Assembly: GCA_035561315.1 (NCBI GenBank)
Contig: DATMXR010000003.1
Span: 1-24,506 of the forward strand
Source of the DNA: JAEYLA01 sp035561315
Lineage (GTDB): Bacteria > Bacillota > Clostridia > Christensenellales > CAG-138
Length of the DNA: 24,506 nucleotides
Reading direction: 5' to 3'
Below the pieces are notes generated by a model. The model saw only the letters and a list, made by a program, of their open reading frames with translations, was not told the DNA's origin and did not search any database. Positions 7,012 through 16,203 of this stretch are shown piece after piece (positions within the stretch are counted from its first letter, which is position 1; each line of letters begins with the position of its first letter). A program made the translations under genes and the position numbers.

Positions 7012-9108
7012 ATGGAAATTTCAGAGATCAAAGAAAAGATTTACGCCGGCTTTTTGGGCATGTGCGCAGGCATACGGCTGGGTGCGCCGGTTGAACCGGG
7101 TATCTGGACCGAGGCACGCATCCGGCAGACCTACGGCGACGTAAAGGGATATCTGCGGGAGTATAAAAATTTCGCCGCGGATGACGACTCCAACGGGCCG
7201 GTCTACTTCCTGCGCGCCCTTCTGGACGACGCAAGAGAAAGGGATCCGCAGCCTCAGGATGTAGGGCGGGCTTGGCTGAACTATGCCAGAAACGGCGTTG
7301 GCATGTACTGGTGGGGCGGCTATGGTATCAGCTCGGAGCATACCGCCTACATCAATCTGCTTAACGGCATCCCCGCACCGGATTCCGGCTCTGCCGCGAT
7401 AAACGGAAAGGTGCTGTCCGAGCAGATCGGCGGGCAGATCTTTATCGATACCTGGGGGCTGATCTGTCCGGGTGAACCGGCAAAAGCTGCAGAGCTCGGC
7501 AGCTTGGCAGCCTCTGTATCTCACGACGGCGAGGGGCTCAACGGTGCCCGCTTCTTCTGCGCCGCCATCGCGGAGGCTTTCCGCACCGACGACATCGGCC
7601 AGATCATCCAAACGGCCCTGAACCTGATTCCGGTGGATTCCCATTATCACCGGGTGGCGGACGCGGTTATCGACTTTCACTGCAAAAATCCGGATGACTT
7701 TCGCGCCTGTTTTAGGATGTTGGAGCGGGACTGGGGCTATGACAAGTATACCGGCGTCTGCCATATCATCCCCAATGCGGGGGTTTGCATCCTGGCCATG
7801 CTGTACGGCGGCGGGCGGTTTGACCGCACCATCGAAATTGCCGCCATGTGCGGCTGGGATACAGACTGCAACGCTGGCAACGTGGGCACTGTGCTTGGCG
7901 TCGCCAACGGTCTTAGAGGGATTCCCGATCATTACCGCCGTCCCATCAACGATAATATCGTTCTTTCCGGCATTGCCGGTTCCCTGAATATCCTCGATAT
8001 TCCCGGCTATACCGATGAGCTGTGTGCTTTGGCACGGCGCTTTACCGGCCTGCCGCTGGAAGGCTCGCTGCGGGAAAACGACGACCTGTCATTCGGCTTC
8101 GAACTGCCAGGCAGTACCCACGGCATGCGGCTGTCCAACCCCTACCAATTCCGGCTGCGGCACTCCACCGAGGCGGCGCATAGCGGAAACGGCAGTCTGG
8201 AAGTGCTGTTTGACCGGCTGGAGCGGGGGCAGCGCACAAAAGTGTTCTACAAGCCTTTCTATACCCGGGACGCTTTCAGCGACGAGCGTTATATGCCGGT
8301 ATTCTCGCCACAGGTGTGCGCCGGGCAGACGTTCTCCGTATGGGTGCGGCTGGATCAGTGGGCCGGCAACGAAGAGCCCGGCGTTGCTCCCTATCTGCGG
8401 CTGGCCTATAGCAAGGAGGAATGGGTACAGGGCTTTGTGAAGCCGGTACAGGATCGGTGGACGGAAATAACATGGACCCTGCCGGATACGCACGGCGCCG
8501 TCATCGACGAGATCGGGTTTGTGATCGAGGGAAGCACCCCCGCCAAATTCCGTTCCACCGGGCGGCTGTTTATCGATGATTTTAAGGTTTCCGGCAAGGC
8601 GGACTTCACTATAGATTTTGCAAAGCAGTGCAAAGAATTCGCTTCGGTAACGCCCTTTTCCCATAACGGCGGCACATGGACGCTGGAGCCGGAGGGAATG
8701 TGCCTGTTTACCTCCGGGAGCGCTCAGGCGTTTACCGGCCGCTACCACTGCCGAGACGTGCGAGTGAGTGCCGGATTGCTGCCCCAATACGGCGACAGCC
8801 ACCTGCTGTGCGCACGTTGCCAAGGGGCTATGCGGGGTTACTGGGCAGGGCTGTCGGGTGCCGACAGAGTGGCGATCTATAAAAATGATTTCGGAATGGA
8901 ACTGCTGGCCGAGGCCGAGATGGTTTGGGAGCATAACCGTCCCCTCGCCATGACCCTGCAGGCGGAGGACGATAAGATCACCCTGCGGGTCGACGGGAAA
9001 CCTGTCCTTACAGCGTGGGATGCCGCCTTCTCTTACGGTATGGTTGGTTGCGGCACCCTCGCCATGGGGCGGGCCGTATACCGAAGCTTTGCGATCATGG
9101 AACTGTAA
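7012..9108 (+). CDS. ADP-ribosylglycohydrolase (DraG)-fold protein with C-terminal beta-sandwich-like regions
   Basis: A 698-aa protein with no signal peptide, so probably cytoplasmic. Residues 1-340 carry a DraG-type hydrolase with the family's metal-binding motifs: DDDS (57-60), SHDGEG (170-175) and WDTDCN (282-287). In known relatives such sites bind two metal ions and cleave ADP-ribose or other glycosidic linkages. Roughly residues 360-530 look like a carbohydrate-binding jelly roll (GSLEV, then IDEIGFVIEG, then LFIDDFKVSG). Residues 540-698 look like a LamG/concanavalin-type sandwich (KNDFGM, DKITLRVDGKPVL). ATG 7012 is chosen because the homologous start of the paralogue at 16310 aligns there; GTG 6994 is an alternative, and the ribosome site (AGAAGAAGAG) is weak. 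It is the first gene of the operon. Fold confidence is high; substrate is unknown. Confidence 0.85.
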   Translation: MEISEIKEKIYAGFLGMCAGIRLGAPVEPGIWTEARIRQTYGDVKGYLREYKNFAADDDSNGPVYFLRALLDDARERDPQPQDVGRAWLNYARNGVGMYWWGGYGISSEHTAYINLLNGIPAPDSGSAAINGKVLSEQIGGQIFIDTWGLICPGEPAKAAELGSLAASVSHDGEGLNGARFFCAAIAEAFRTDDIGQIIQTALNLIPVDSHYHRVADAVIDFHCKNPDDFRACFRMLERDWGYDKYTGVCHIIPNAGVCILAMLYGGGRFDRTIEIAAMCGWDTDCNAGNVGTVLGVANGLRGIPDHYRRPINDNIVLSGIAGSLNILDIPGYTDELCALARRFTGLPLEGSLRENDDLSFGFELPGSTHGMRLSNPYQFRLRHSTEAAHSGNGSLEVLFDRLERGQRTKVFYKPFYTRDAFSDERYMPVFSPQVCAGQTFSVWVRLDQWAGNEEPGVAPYLRLAYSKEEWVQGFVKPVQDRWTEITWTLPDTHGAVIDEIGFVIEGSTPAKFRSTGRLFIDDFKVSGKADFTIDFAKQCKEFASVTPFSHNGGTWTLEPEGMCLFTSGSAQAFTGRYHCRDVRVSAGLLPQYGDSHLLCARCQGAMRGYWAGLSGADRVAIYKNDFGMELLAEAEMVWEHNRPLAMTLQAEDDKITLRVDGKPVLTAWDAAFSYGMVGCGTLAMGRAVYRSFAIMEL

Positions 9109-9147
9109 TTCGAACCGCTTTTGATTAATAGAAAGGACATATGCCAA

Positions 9148-10137
9148 ATGCTGCGCGTCGAACAATTGCTGGCCGATAAGGCCCTTCTGGAAGATAAGGC
9201 CTACGGCGTGCTTGCGGGCCTTGCGGTGGGCGATTCCTTCGGAGACGCTTCGCGCAAGCCGGATAACCAGCTCGCCTACGGCATGACTACCGACTTCAAC
9301 AGCGTCGCCGCCTGGAGCACCGACGACACCGAGTTCGCCCTTCTTACGGCCACCATTTTGGCGGACAGCGGCGGGCGCTTTTCCACGGCGGACGTGGTGC
9401 GGGGCTGGATGGAAAAGGTTGTGGTGCAGGAAGAGTTCCCTCGGGGCGGCGCCAGCGAGATTGAGGCGGCGCGCAACCTGCGCCGGGGCCTGCAGCCGCC
9501 GCAGACGGGCATCTATAACGCATACGCCCACAGCGACGGAGCCGCCATGCGCACGGCCCCCATCGGCATCGTGTGTGCGGGGCGCCCGGAAAAGGCTGCC
9601 GAGCTTGCCGCCGTGGACGCCTGTTTAAGCCATGCGCGCGACGGCATTTGGGGGGCGCAGGCGGTAGCGGTGGCCGTAAGCCTGTCCATGGTGAACGCCG
9701 GCATGGACGAGATCTTTTCGGCAGTGTGTGCCATTCCGCCACCGGATAGCTGGTTTGCCCACGCGCTGAAACGGGCGGGGGAAATTGTGAATACTGCGGG
9801 CGGCTCGGTGCTCGACGCATGGATGCCCCTGCACGACGAGCTCTGGTGCAGCTATAAGGCCGCCGTGCCAGAGGCCGTGGCCCAAGCCTTCGGAGTGCTG
9901 CTGCTCTGCCCCGACGATTTCCGCAAGGGCGTTACCCTGGCGGGCAACTTCGGCCGGGATGCGGACACGATTGGCGCCATCACAGGTGCGGTATTGGGCG
10001 CTCGCTTTGGCGCGGAAGCCATTCCTTCCGTGTGGCGGGAAAAGACACGTTACCCCACCGGCACATGCCTGAGTTTTGCCAAAGGCATCGATCTTGAAGA
10101 GTTGGCCGGCCGCCTCGCGGCGCTTGCCGAGCAATAA
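9148..10137 (+). CDS. ADP-ribosylglycohydrolase family protein (short, single-domain)
   Basis: A 329-aa classical DraG-family hydrolase. It has STDDTE at residues 57-62, DGAAMR in the middle, SHARDG, and GRDADTIG with D271 and D273; these are the usual metal ligands and length for the family. ATG 9148 follows GAAAGGA by about ten bases; a TTG at 9121 in the same frame would place the ribosome site inside the gene. It lies 39 bases after the first DraG fusion and before the regulator. Known members remove ADP-ribose from proteins or act on small N-ribosyl compounds. In this sugar-transport setting a small-molecule N-glycoside hydrolase is more likely than protein de-ADP-ribosylation. That is inference. 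Confidence 0.88.
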   Translation: MLRVEQLLADKALLEDKAYGVLAGLAVGDSFGDASRKPDNQLAYGMTTDFNSVAAWSTDDTEFALLTATILADSGGRFSTADVVRGWMEKVVVQEEFPRGGASEIEAARNLRRGLQPPQTGIYNAYAHSDGAAMRTAPIGIVCAGRPEKAAELAAVDACLSHARDGIWGAQAVAVAVSLSMVNAGMDEIFSAVCAIPPPDSWFAHALKRAGEIVNTAGGSVLDAWMPLHDELWCSYKAAVPEAVAQAFGVLLLCPDDFRKGVTLAGNFGRDADTIGAITGAVLGARFGAEAIPSVWREKTRYPTGTCLSFAKGIDLEELAGRLAALAEQ

Positions 10138-10211
10138 AGCATTCCCATGGCAAGTTTGCGAGGTATCCGATTACGGTTCCACAATAAATTATCGCAAGGA
10201 GCGTGTGCAAC

Positions 10212-10895
10212 ATGGCCTTCAAATCGATTCGAAACGATCGTTTGTCCGATAAGGTCGTTCTGGAGATCATACAAAAAATACAGTCGGGCGAACTTGCCCC
10301 CGGTGATAAGCTGCCTCCGGAAAACCAGCTGGCCGACATTCTCGGCGTCAGCAGGGGCATTTTGCGCGAGGCGTTCACGGTGCTGCAGGCCCGCGGCTAT
10401 ATCCGTCGGAAGCCCAAAGACGGTACCTACGTCAGTGAGACTCTGGAAGCGGAGCGGCTGAACGGGTCGGTGATGTCGGTGCTGAAAAAGGGCAGCTATC
10501 TGGAGCTGGTGGAGATGAGGGAAGGCATGGAGGTGAAGGTGGTCGAAATGGCGGTGCGCCGGGCCAGCGACGAGGATATCGCCGATCTGATCGAACAGCT
10601 CGAAAGCGGACGAGGCGACGAGGCGCACAGCAACATCGATCACTATTTTCATTTCCGCCTGGCCGAGCTTTCCGGAAACAGCCTGTTCATGAACTTCATC
10701 GACATGTATTACGACTTGATTTCGGAAATCGCTCAGCAGAGCCGCAAAAACCTCAGCCGCCGGGACGCCATCGAAGAGGAGCATCTGGCGATCGCCTACG
10801 CCGTGCGCGACCGGAATCTGGAAGGGGCGCGCAGGGCTGTTCAAAATCATATGAAACAGATAACCGAAGCTGTGGAGAAGCTCTCCGCCGACTGA
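10212..10895 (+). CDS. GntR-family transcriptional regulator, FadR subfamily
   Basis: A 227-aa DNA-binding protein. The N-terminal winged helix (about residues 1-75) shows LPPENQLADILGVSRGILREAFTVL and the wing RRKPKDGTYV. The C-terminal FCD effector domain has the metal-ligand pattern D143, H147, H191 and H213, which in relatives binds a metal and a carboxylate-type ligand. ATG 10212 follows AAGGAG by ten bases; the in-frame GTG at 10203 sits too close to that site. It is encoded inside the operon and is the obvious candidate for the palindrome at 6935-6949. FCD effectors are often sugar acids or other carboxylates, which hints at the inducer but does not identify it. Confidence 0.92.
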   Translation: MAFKSIRNDRLSDKVVLEIIQKIQSGELAPGDKLPPENQLADILGVSRGILREAFTVLQARGYIRRKPKDGTYVSETLEAERLNGSVMSVLKKGSYLELVEMREGMEVKVVEMAVRRASDEDIADLIEQLESGRGDEAHSNIDHYFHFRLAELSGNSLFMNFIDMYYDLISEIAQQSRKNLSRRDAIEEEHLAIAYAVRDRNLEGARRAVQNHMKQITEAVEKLSAD

Positions 10896-10936
10896 TTTAC
10901 CTGCCGAGGCACTATCACCCGACCGGAGGAAATAAT

Positions 10937-12313
10937 GTGGAAGACAGTCTGAAAATATTATCGCCCTGCGGCATACTGGGGTATGGGTATCCGCTTACAT
11001 CCTTTCAGGAGGGCCTTGCGGATGATCCTGACGCCATTGTGGTGGACGCCGGCTCCACCGACGCCGGCCCGCACAAGCTGGGAGCGGGGGTGCCCATCGT
11101 AAGTCGGTACGCCTGCAAAAGGGACTTGCAGCCCATGATCCGCGCTTCTCTTGCGCGAAAGATCCCTCTGATCATCGGCTCGGCCGGAGGCAGCGGGGCA
11201 CGGGTGCATGTGGAATGGACGTTGGATATCATTCATGAGATTTTAGAGGAAGAAGCCTTATGGGCTAAGATCGCTGTCATTTGGGCGGACATCCCCCATG
11301 AGGCGGTGCTGGATGGCATCCAAAACGGCCTCGTCGAGTCCATGTCGCCTAACATCCTGCCTCTGTGCGCCGAGACGGTGCGGGAGACCGCTTCGGTGGT
11401 GGCCCAGATGGGGGTAGAACCCATTATCGCTGCTTTAGACGGCGGCGCCGACATTGTGGTATGTGGCCGCGCCTACGATCCTGCCCCCTTCGCTGCGGTG
11501 GGAATCCGCCGTGGCTTCGACCCGGCCCTGTGTGTGCATTTGGGCAAGATACTGGAATGCGGCGCCCTCTGCGCTACCCCGGGCACCACCAAGGACTGCA
11601 TCATGGGTGCCCTGTATCCCGACGCTTTCGAGGTTTACCCCACCAATCCTGACCGGGTATGCGAAACGGTGAGCGTGGCTGCCCATACCTTTTATGAAAA
11701 AGATCATCCCTATCTGCTGCGGGGGCCGGGCATGGTGCTGGACCTTTCCGCCTGTACTTTCGAAGCGGTGAACTCCCGGCGGGTGCGAGTACGGGGCAGC
11801 CGTGTCCAAAATACGCCCGTCTATACCATCAAGCTGGAGGGCGCGCGCCGGGTGGGCTGGCGCAGCTTCGTAGTGGCGGGGATACGCGATCCCATCATGA
11901 TCGGTCATCTGCCGCAGGCGCAAAAGGATGTAACAGAGGCGGCAAAGGCTTTTTTTCCGGATCCGGACAGCTACATCATTGACTTCATCAACTATGGGAT
12001 CAACGGGGTGATGGGCAACGCCGAGCCCTGTCTGGGGCAAGGGTACGCGCCTTATGAGGTGTGCGTCCTGATGGAGGTGGTCTCGCGGCAAAGCCAGGAG
12101 AATGCCAACGACATCTGCTCTTATCTGCGCAGCAGTTTGTTGCACTATGGCTTTAAAGGCCGCAAATCCACCGCGGGCAACTTGGCTTTCCCTTTCGCTC
12201 CCTCTGATGTGCCCTTTGGCCCGGTGTATGAATTCTCCATCTACCACACCATGGAATGCAAGGACGGGCTGGAATATTTCCCTGTGGAATGGAGGAATAC
12301 CCCCCATGGCTGA
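10937..12313 (+). CDS. AtuA-like (DUF1446) family protein
   Basis: A 458-aa protein of the acyclic terpene utilisation AtuA family (PF07287), named from AtuA of Pseudomonas; biochemical function is poorly known. The N-terminal region shows the family's glycine-rich stretch (DAGSTDAGPHKLG) and IIGSAGGSGARVHVEW, then DIVVCGRAYDPAPFAAVG in the middle. The start is GTG 10937, directly behind GGAGGAAATAAT; the ATG two bases earlier opens only a few codons. It lacks the extra C-terminal domain of longer AtuA proteins. Its end overlaps the next gene, a DUF4387 protein, by eight bases, so the two probably form a complex. In this operon it may act on the part of the substrate left after glycoside cleavage, but this is a guess. 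Confidence 0.85.
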   Translation: MEDSLKILSPCGILGYGYPLTSFQEGLADDPDAIVVDAGSTDAGPHKLGAGVPIVSRYACKRDLQPMIRASLARKIPLIIGSAGGSGARVHVEWTLDIIHEILEEEALWAKIAVIWADIPHEAVLDGIQNGLVESMSPNILPLCAETVRETASVVAQMGVEPIIAALDGGADIVVCGRAYDPAPFAAVGIRRGFDPALCVHLGKILECGALCATPGTTKDCIMGALYPDAFEVYPTNPDRVCETVSVAAHTFYEKDHPYLLRGPGMVLDLSACTFEAVNSRRVRVRGSRVQNTPVYTIKLEGARRVGWRSFVVAGIRDPIMIGHLPQAQKDVTEAAKAFFPDPDSYIIDFINYGINGVMGNAEPCLGQGYAPYEVCVLMEVVSRQSQENANDICSYLRSSLLHYGFKGRKSTAGNLAFPFAPSDVPFGPVYEFSIYHTMECKDGLEYFPVEWRNTPHG

Positions 12314-12620
12314 CACACTGTACGACCTCGCCCGCATCCTGCGCAGTAAAAACAGCGGTCCCTTCGAGATCACGCTGGATGTGCTGTTTGACGACGAGGT
12401 CGCCTATCGGCGAGTGAAGGATTCGGGAATCATTAACAAGGAGCTGATTGCCCGGTTGTATTGCATTCCCATAACCGCCATCCAGGACATTGTATTTTTC
12501 GACGCCGCTCTGGGCGTTAAAATCACCTATCTGCGCGATGCCTCGTCCGGCACCATAGGTGACCGGGACGTATACGGCGCCCAGCAGCACGCCCCGCTGA
12601 TGGGCATTGAGATCCCGTAA
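12306..12620 (+). CDS. DUF4387 family protein, partner of the AtuA-like protein
   Basis: A 104-aa protein that matches the DUF4387 pattern: an N-terminal LYDLARILRSKNSGPFEITLDV, then DDEVAYRRVKDSGIINKELIARLY and a final QQHAPLMGIEIP. This family is usually encoded beside a PF07287 protein. Its start ATG at 12306 lies inside the end of the AtuA-like gene (eight-base overlap in another frame), so translation is probably coupled. I take it to be a small subunit that replaces the C-terminal domain found in longer AtuA proteins. That is inference from size and pairing. No catalytic residue can be named. Confidence 0.85.
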   Translation: MADTLYDLARILRSKNSGPFEITLDVLFDDEVAYRRVKDSGIINKELIARLYCIPITAIQDIVFFDAALGVKITYLRDASSGTIGDRDVYGAQQHAPLMGIEIP

Positions 12621-12650
12621 GCCGTAAAAGTATTCGTCAAGGAGGTTCCC

Positions 12651-13547
12651 ATGCGCAAAAAGCTAAACCATATACGGCGTGACTGGGTGCTATACCTCAT
12701 TTTGGCTCCCGTCATACTCTATTTCATCATTTTCAGGGTTTGGCCCATCATCAATATGCGGCTGGCATTCTTCGACTTCAAAGCCACTACCGCATGGGAG
12801 TGGGTAGGGCTGAAATACTTCAAAATGATATTTGCATCCCCCACATTCAAGGCCATTCTGGGGAATACCCTCAAGCTTAGCTTTTACAAATACGTGCTGG
12901 TTTTTCCCGTCTACCCTTTGTTTGCCATTTTACTCAACGAGTTGCGATTGAGATATTTTCGCATCTACGCCCAGGTTGTCTCTTATTTGCCGCATTTTTT
13001 GTCCTGGGTGGCTATCACAGGCATCTGGATATCCTTCCTGTCCCCATCAAGTGGCGGTATTAACCAGATATTGGGCTGGTTTGGAGCTGCCCCCGTGGAT
13101 TTCATGACAAGCAAATCTCATATTTACGGAGTGTTGGTACTGTCCTCTATCTGGCGCAGCCTGGGTTGGGATTCCATCATTTACTTCACTGCCATACTCG
13201 GTATCCCTGCGAACCTCTACGATGCAGCTGCCATCGACGGCGCCAACCGCCTGCAGATCATACGGAACATCATCATGCCCGCCTTGGTCACGCCTATGGT
13301 CACTCTCTTTATCATCAATCTGGGCTACTTCCTCAGCGCCGGGTTCGATCAGGTGTTCAACTTTACCAACGACTCGGTGGCTATGTCTATCGATATCCTT
13401 GACACCTATATCTACCGCTTGGGTATACAGGGCGGTCAATATTCTCTTGCCACCGCCGTGGGGCTTCTGAAGGGCATTGTCGGTGTGTTCCTGGTACTGG
13501 GAACGCATTTCACCTCAAAAAAGCTGACCGGCAAGGGCGTCTGGTAA
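12651..13547 (+). CDS. LplB-type sugar ABC transporter permease
   Basis: A 298-aa inner-membrane permease of the CUT1 group, LplB subfamily (COG4209). It begins with a basic segment and a first helix (WVLYLILAPVILYFIIFRVWPI), followed by about five more helices. The cytoplasmic EAA loop that contacts the ATPase is at about residues 190-208 (YDAAAIDGANRLQIIRNIIMPAL). ATG 12651 follows AAGGAGGTTCCC, a strong site. It pairs with the permease at 13705 and the lipoprotein at 14647. This operon has no ATPase gene, so a shared MsmX-type ATPase elsewhere is expected, as in other LplABC systems. Confidence 0.92.
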   Translation: MRKKLNHIRRDWVLYLILAPVILYFIIFRVWPIINMRLAFFDFKATTAWEWVGLKYFKMIFASPTFKAILGNTLKLSFYKYVLVFPVYPLFAILLNELRLRYFRIYAQVVSYLPHFLSWVAITGIWISFLSPSSGGINQILGWFGAAPVDFMTSKSHIYGVLVLSSIWRSLGWDSIIYFTAILGIPANLYDAAAIDGANRLQIIRNIIMPALVTPMVTLFIINLGYFLSAGFDQVFNFTNDSVAMSIDILDTYIYRLGIQGGQYSLATAVGLLKGIVGVFLVLGTHFTSKKLTGKGVW

Positions 13548-13568
13548 CAAAAGTCATGTCTCGTTGAA

Positions 13569-13601
13569 GCCGGATTCGGCGCCGGGGCGCGGATATCCGG
13601 C
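13569..13601. other. inverted repeat between the two permease genes
   Basis: GCCGGAT (13569-13575) pairs with ATCCGGC (13595-13601), and an inner GCGC/GCGC stem (13579-13582 with 13587-13590) extends it. It lies in an unusually long (157-base) gap for two permeases of one transporter and could stabilise or process the transcript. No T-run follows. Confidence 0.35.
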
Positions 13602-13640
13602 GTTACCTTCGCGAATCACAATGTAAAAAGGGCAAACCAT

Positions 13641-13700
13641 ATGGGCATAGAGACCATTAATCGAAGCCGCAGAAAAGTCATTGAAAGGAGGCGTGGGTAA
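13641..13700 (+). CDS. possible 19-residue leader peptide before the second permease
   Basis: A small frame, MGIETINRSRRKVIERRRG, starts with ATG at 13641 behind an AAAAAGGG-like site and stops four bases before the permease start at 13705. Its coding sequence contains the permease's AAGGAGG ribosome binding site. Translating it could therefore couple or limit permease synthesis. It is rich in arginine. It may equally be chance, and no homologue is known to me. Confidence 0.25.
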   Translation: MGIETINRSRRKVIERRRG

Positions 13701-13704
13701 GTAT

Positions 13705-14595
13705 ATGAAAAAGAAAAAAAACAGACTGACAATCGGACAAATACTCCTCATGCTGATCATATTTGGCGTTACCCTGACCATGATCATCCCTTTGCTGAAT
13801 ATCCTGGCAATCTCCCTGTCCGGCCCCTCGGCCTCCATCCACATGACCGGCTTAGACATCCTGCCTAAGGATTTCACTCTGGACAACTACCGGGTGGTGT
13901 TTAGCAATCCAAACATATTCACCTCCCTCATTAACTCCATCTTTATCGCGGTGGTGGGCGTTGCCATCAACATCACGCTCACCACCATAGCGGCCTATGT
14001 GCTGGTGCAGCCGCAGCTGGTGCTGAAAAAAGCGATTATGGTGTTTCTGATCGTCATGATGTTGTTCGACCCCGGCCTAGTTCCGGAATATCTGGTGGTT
14101 CAGAAAATCGGGCTGATGGGCAGCCGGTGGTCGGTCATACTGGTGGACGCAGTGAACGTGTTTTATCTCATCATTATGATGCGTTATTTTCAGGGGGTGC
14201 CCCAGTCGGTTCTGGAGGCCGCCCGCATAGACGGTGCGGGGCATATGACGATCCTGTTTCGGGTGGTGGCGCCTCTCCAGAAGGCCGGCATTGCTACCAT
14301 CAGCATGTTCTATGCAGTTATGCGCTGGAACGAGTATATCAAGGCTGGCATCTATATCAGCACCCCTTCAAAAACCACTTTGCAAGTGATACTGCGGCAG
14401 TTCGTGGTGGAAAACGATACCGCCAGCCTGGTGGGTGCGGGCAACCTGATGAACTACAACGATTTGGCAAGGATGGATTACACCGCGATCAGATATGCCA
14501 CCATCATAGTGGCGATTCTTCCCATCCTGCTCCTGTACCCCATTGTCCTGAAATACTATGCGAAGGATGTCATGCAGGGCTCGGTGAAGGAATGA
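13705..14595 (+). CDS. LplC/YtcP-type sugar ABC transporter permease
   Basis: A 296-aa CUT1 permease (COG0395, LplC subfamily). It has a lysine-rich start, about six hydrophobic helices, and an EAA loop at about residues 171-191 (EAARIDGAGHMTILFRVVAPL). The C-terminus YAKDVMQGSVKE is typical of the group. ATG 13705 is preceded by AAGGAGG thirteen bases earlier; GTG 13693 lies too close to that site and TTG 13681 lies before it. It forms the membrane channel with the permease at 12651 and receives substrate from the lipoprotein encoded next. Confidence 0.92.
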   Translation: MKKKKNRLTIGQILLMLIIFGVTLTMIIPLLNILAISLSGPSASIHMTGLDILPKDFTLDNYRVVFSNPNIFTSLINSIFIAVVGVAINITLTTIAAYVLVQPQLVLKKAIMVFLIVMMLFDPGLVPEYLVVQKIGLMGSRWSVILVDAVNVFYLIIMMRYFQGVPQSVLEAARIDGAGHMTILFRVVAPLQKAGIATISMFYAVMRWNEYIKAGIYISTPSKTTLQVILRQFVVENDTASLVGAGNLMNYNDLARMDYTAIRYATIIVAILPILLLYPIVLKYYAKDVMQGSVKE

Positions 14596-14646
14596 TCCGT
14601 TTGCTGTGCCATGCGTTGAATCATAAAAAGTGATAGGAGGATTGAC

Positions 14647-16173
14647 ATGAAGAAGATCGGATGCCTACTTGTGGCCGTGCTTATGGCCGCCAGCCTGCTG
14701 ACAGCTTGTGCTTCTCAGACATCGAACAGCCCGGACAGTCCGAGCAGTACAAGCCCCAGCCCCAGCGCTCCGCCCTCCGGTTCCGGTGAGGAAGCGGCAG
14801 CACCCCTGTTCGGCACACCGGAGGACCCTGTTGTGGTTACCTACCTGTGCAAAGATCTGTCCCCCACGGACGAAGACGTGATCGCCTATTGCGAAAAACT
14901 CTACGAAAACATGTCCAAACAGGGCATGTATATCAAGCTGGAGATACTTGAAGCCCCGGCCGGCACCTATGGCGAGGTGGTTCCTCTTACGGTACGTACT
15001 GGCCAGATAGCGCCGGATATCATCTATTTCCAGGGCGGTGATCTGGCCGTGTCCCAGGAGGGACTGCTGGAGGATCTGCGTCCCTATGTGGAGAGTTCTA
15101 CCTATGTTAAGGAGCTGATGCAAGGCTTTACCGCTACCCGCCTGCAAAACTATCCTTATCTTTTGTACCTTAACGACATCAGTGTCAAAACCCCTGTTAT
15201 CCGCGGCGATATTCTTGAAAAGCTGCAGAGCGCGGATGCCCTGATTGCCGATCCGACCATCGAAAACTACTACAACTTCATGAAGGAGATCGTGGAGGGC
15301 GGCTACTCCAAATATGCCCTCACCATGGATGGCTCCTTCGCCCGGCTGGACAGCCTGTTCAACCATGCTTTCGGCGTCACTTCCACCATCATGAAGGTGG
15401 ATGGCAAATGGGTATACGGTAAGACAACGGAATTTGAGAAAAATAAACTGGAATTCTATGCCAAGCTTTATGCCGAAGGCATTCTGGATCCCGAGTATAT
15501 CACCAAGGGATGGGAAGAGATGGAGCAGAGCTTCTATACCGGCGAGACCAGCATGATACTGGGGACCTGCGGCGCGGTCATCGATGTGTATAACACCAAG
15601 ATCACGGCCGAGCAGGGCGAAGCGGCCCAACTGGTGGCGCTGCCTCCCGCAAAGGGCGTGACCCAGAGCTTTGAAGCTATTGATGTCAGCAAGGAGACGC
15701 GCGGTCGTTCCATCTATGCCAACTCTCCCAACAAGGACGCCGCATGGGCCGTAATGGAATATATGGCGAGCCCCGAGGGCCGCGTGCTGGATCTGCTGGG
15801 TGTGGAGGGCATCCACTACAACGTAGAGGACGGCAAGATCGTGCGTACCGACAAGGCCGGCGGTTGGTGGAGCCGGTTCTTCGGCACCAGCTACAACTTT
15901 GATCCCAATCCGCCGCTGGCAACTCCCTTGATGAGCGAGCCCGCCTTGGACACTCTGGCGCTGGCACAGCAGTATGCAAGCGATGATATCAATATCATCG
16001 TGCCGAATGAGCTGGCCGCCAACTGGGATGCCATGAATTCCCTGTACAACGATTTTGCTGCGGACGTGATCCGCGGCAACCGCCCCATCTCGGACTTTGA
16101 CAGCTTTGTCCAGGAGTGGAACGCCGCCAGCGGCGACGCCTTCTCCGAATATCTGGCAGGCGTTCTCGGCTAA
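14647..16173 (+). CDS. extracellular solute-binding lipoprotein, LplA-like
   Basis: A 508-aa family-1 type binding protein that captures the substrate outside the cell for the LplBC permeases. It begins with a lipoprotein signal peptide: KK, a hydrophobic core, and the lipobox LTAC with C21 as the lipidated residue. A Ser/Pro-rich linker (about residues 24-50) follows, then the mature binding fold (PDIIYFQGGDLAVSQEG, and PNKDAAWAVMEYMASPEG near residue 370). ATG 14647 follows TAGGAGG. The size suggests an oligosaccharide- or complex-glycoside-type ligand rather than a simple monosaccharide. The strong hairpin downstream at 16204 is typical of positions that protect binding-protein messages. 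Confidence 0.92.
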   Translation: MKKIGCLLVAVLMAASLLTACASQTSNSPDSPSSTSPSPSAPPSGSGEEAAAPLFGTPEDPVVVTYLCKDLSPTDEDVIAYCEKLYENMSKQGMYIKLEILEAPAGTYGEVVPLTVRTGQIAPDIIYFQGGDLAVSQEGLLEDLRPYVESSTYVKELMQGFTATRLQNYPYLLYLNDISVKTPVIRGDILEKLQSADALIADPTIENYYNFMKEIVEGGYSKYALTMDGSFARLDSLFNHAFGVTSTIMKVDGKWVYGKTTEFEKNKLEFYAKLYAEGILDPEYITKGWEEMEQSFYTGETSMILGTCGAVIDVYNTKITAEQGEAAQLVALPPAKGVTQSFEAIDVSKETRGRSIYANSPNKDAAWAVMEYMASPEGRVLDLLGVEGIHYNVEDGKIVRTDKAGGWWSRFFGTSYNFDPNPPLATPLMSEPALDTLALAQQYASDDINIIVPNELAANWDAMNSLYNDFAADVIRGNRPISDFDSFVQEWNAASGDAFSEYLAGVLG

Positions 16174-16203
16174 ACGCAGGCCGCAGCCACTGTACTTCCA
16201 ATG

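Noticed and set aside
8089..9531. A 480-residue minus-strand open frame.
   Set aside because: It is antisense to two DraG-fold genes and reflects GC-rich codon usage rather than a real gene.
9148..10137. The short DraG protein as an antitoxin or nitrogenase regulator.
   Set aside because: No ADP-ribosyltransferase partner or nitrogen-fixation gene is nearby; the context is sugar import.
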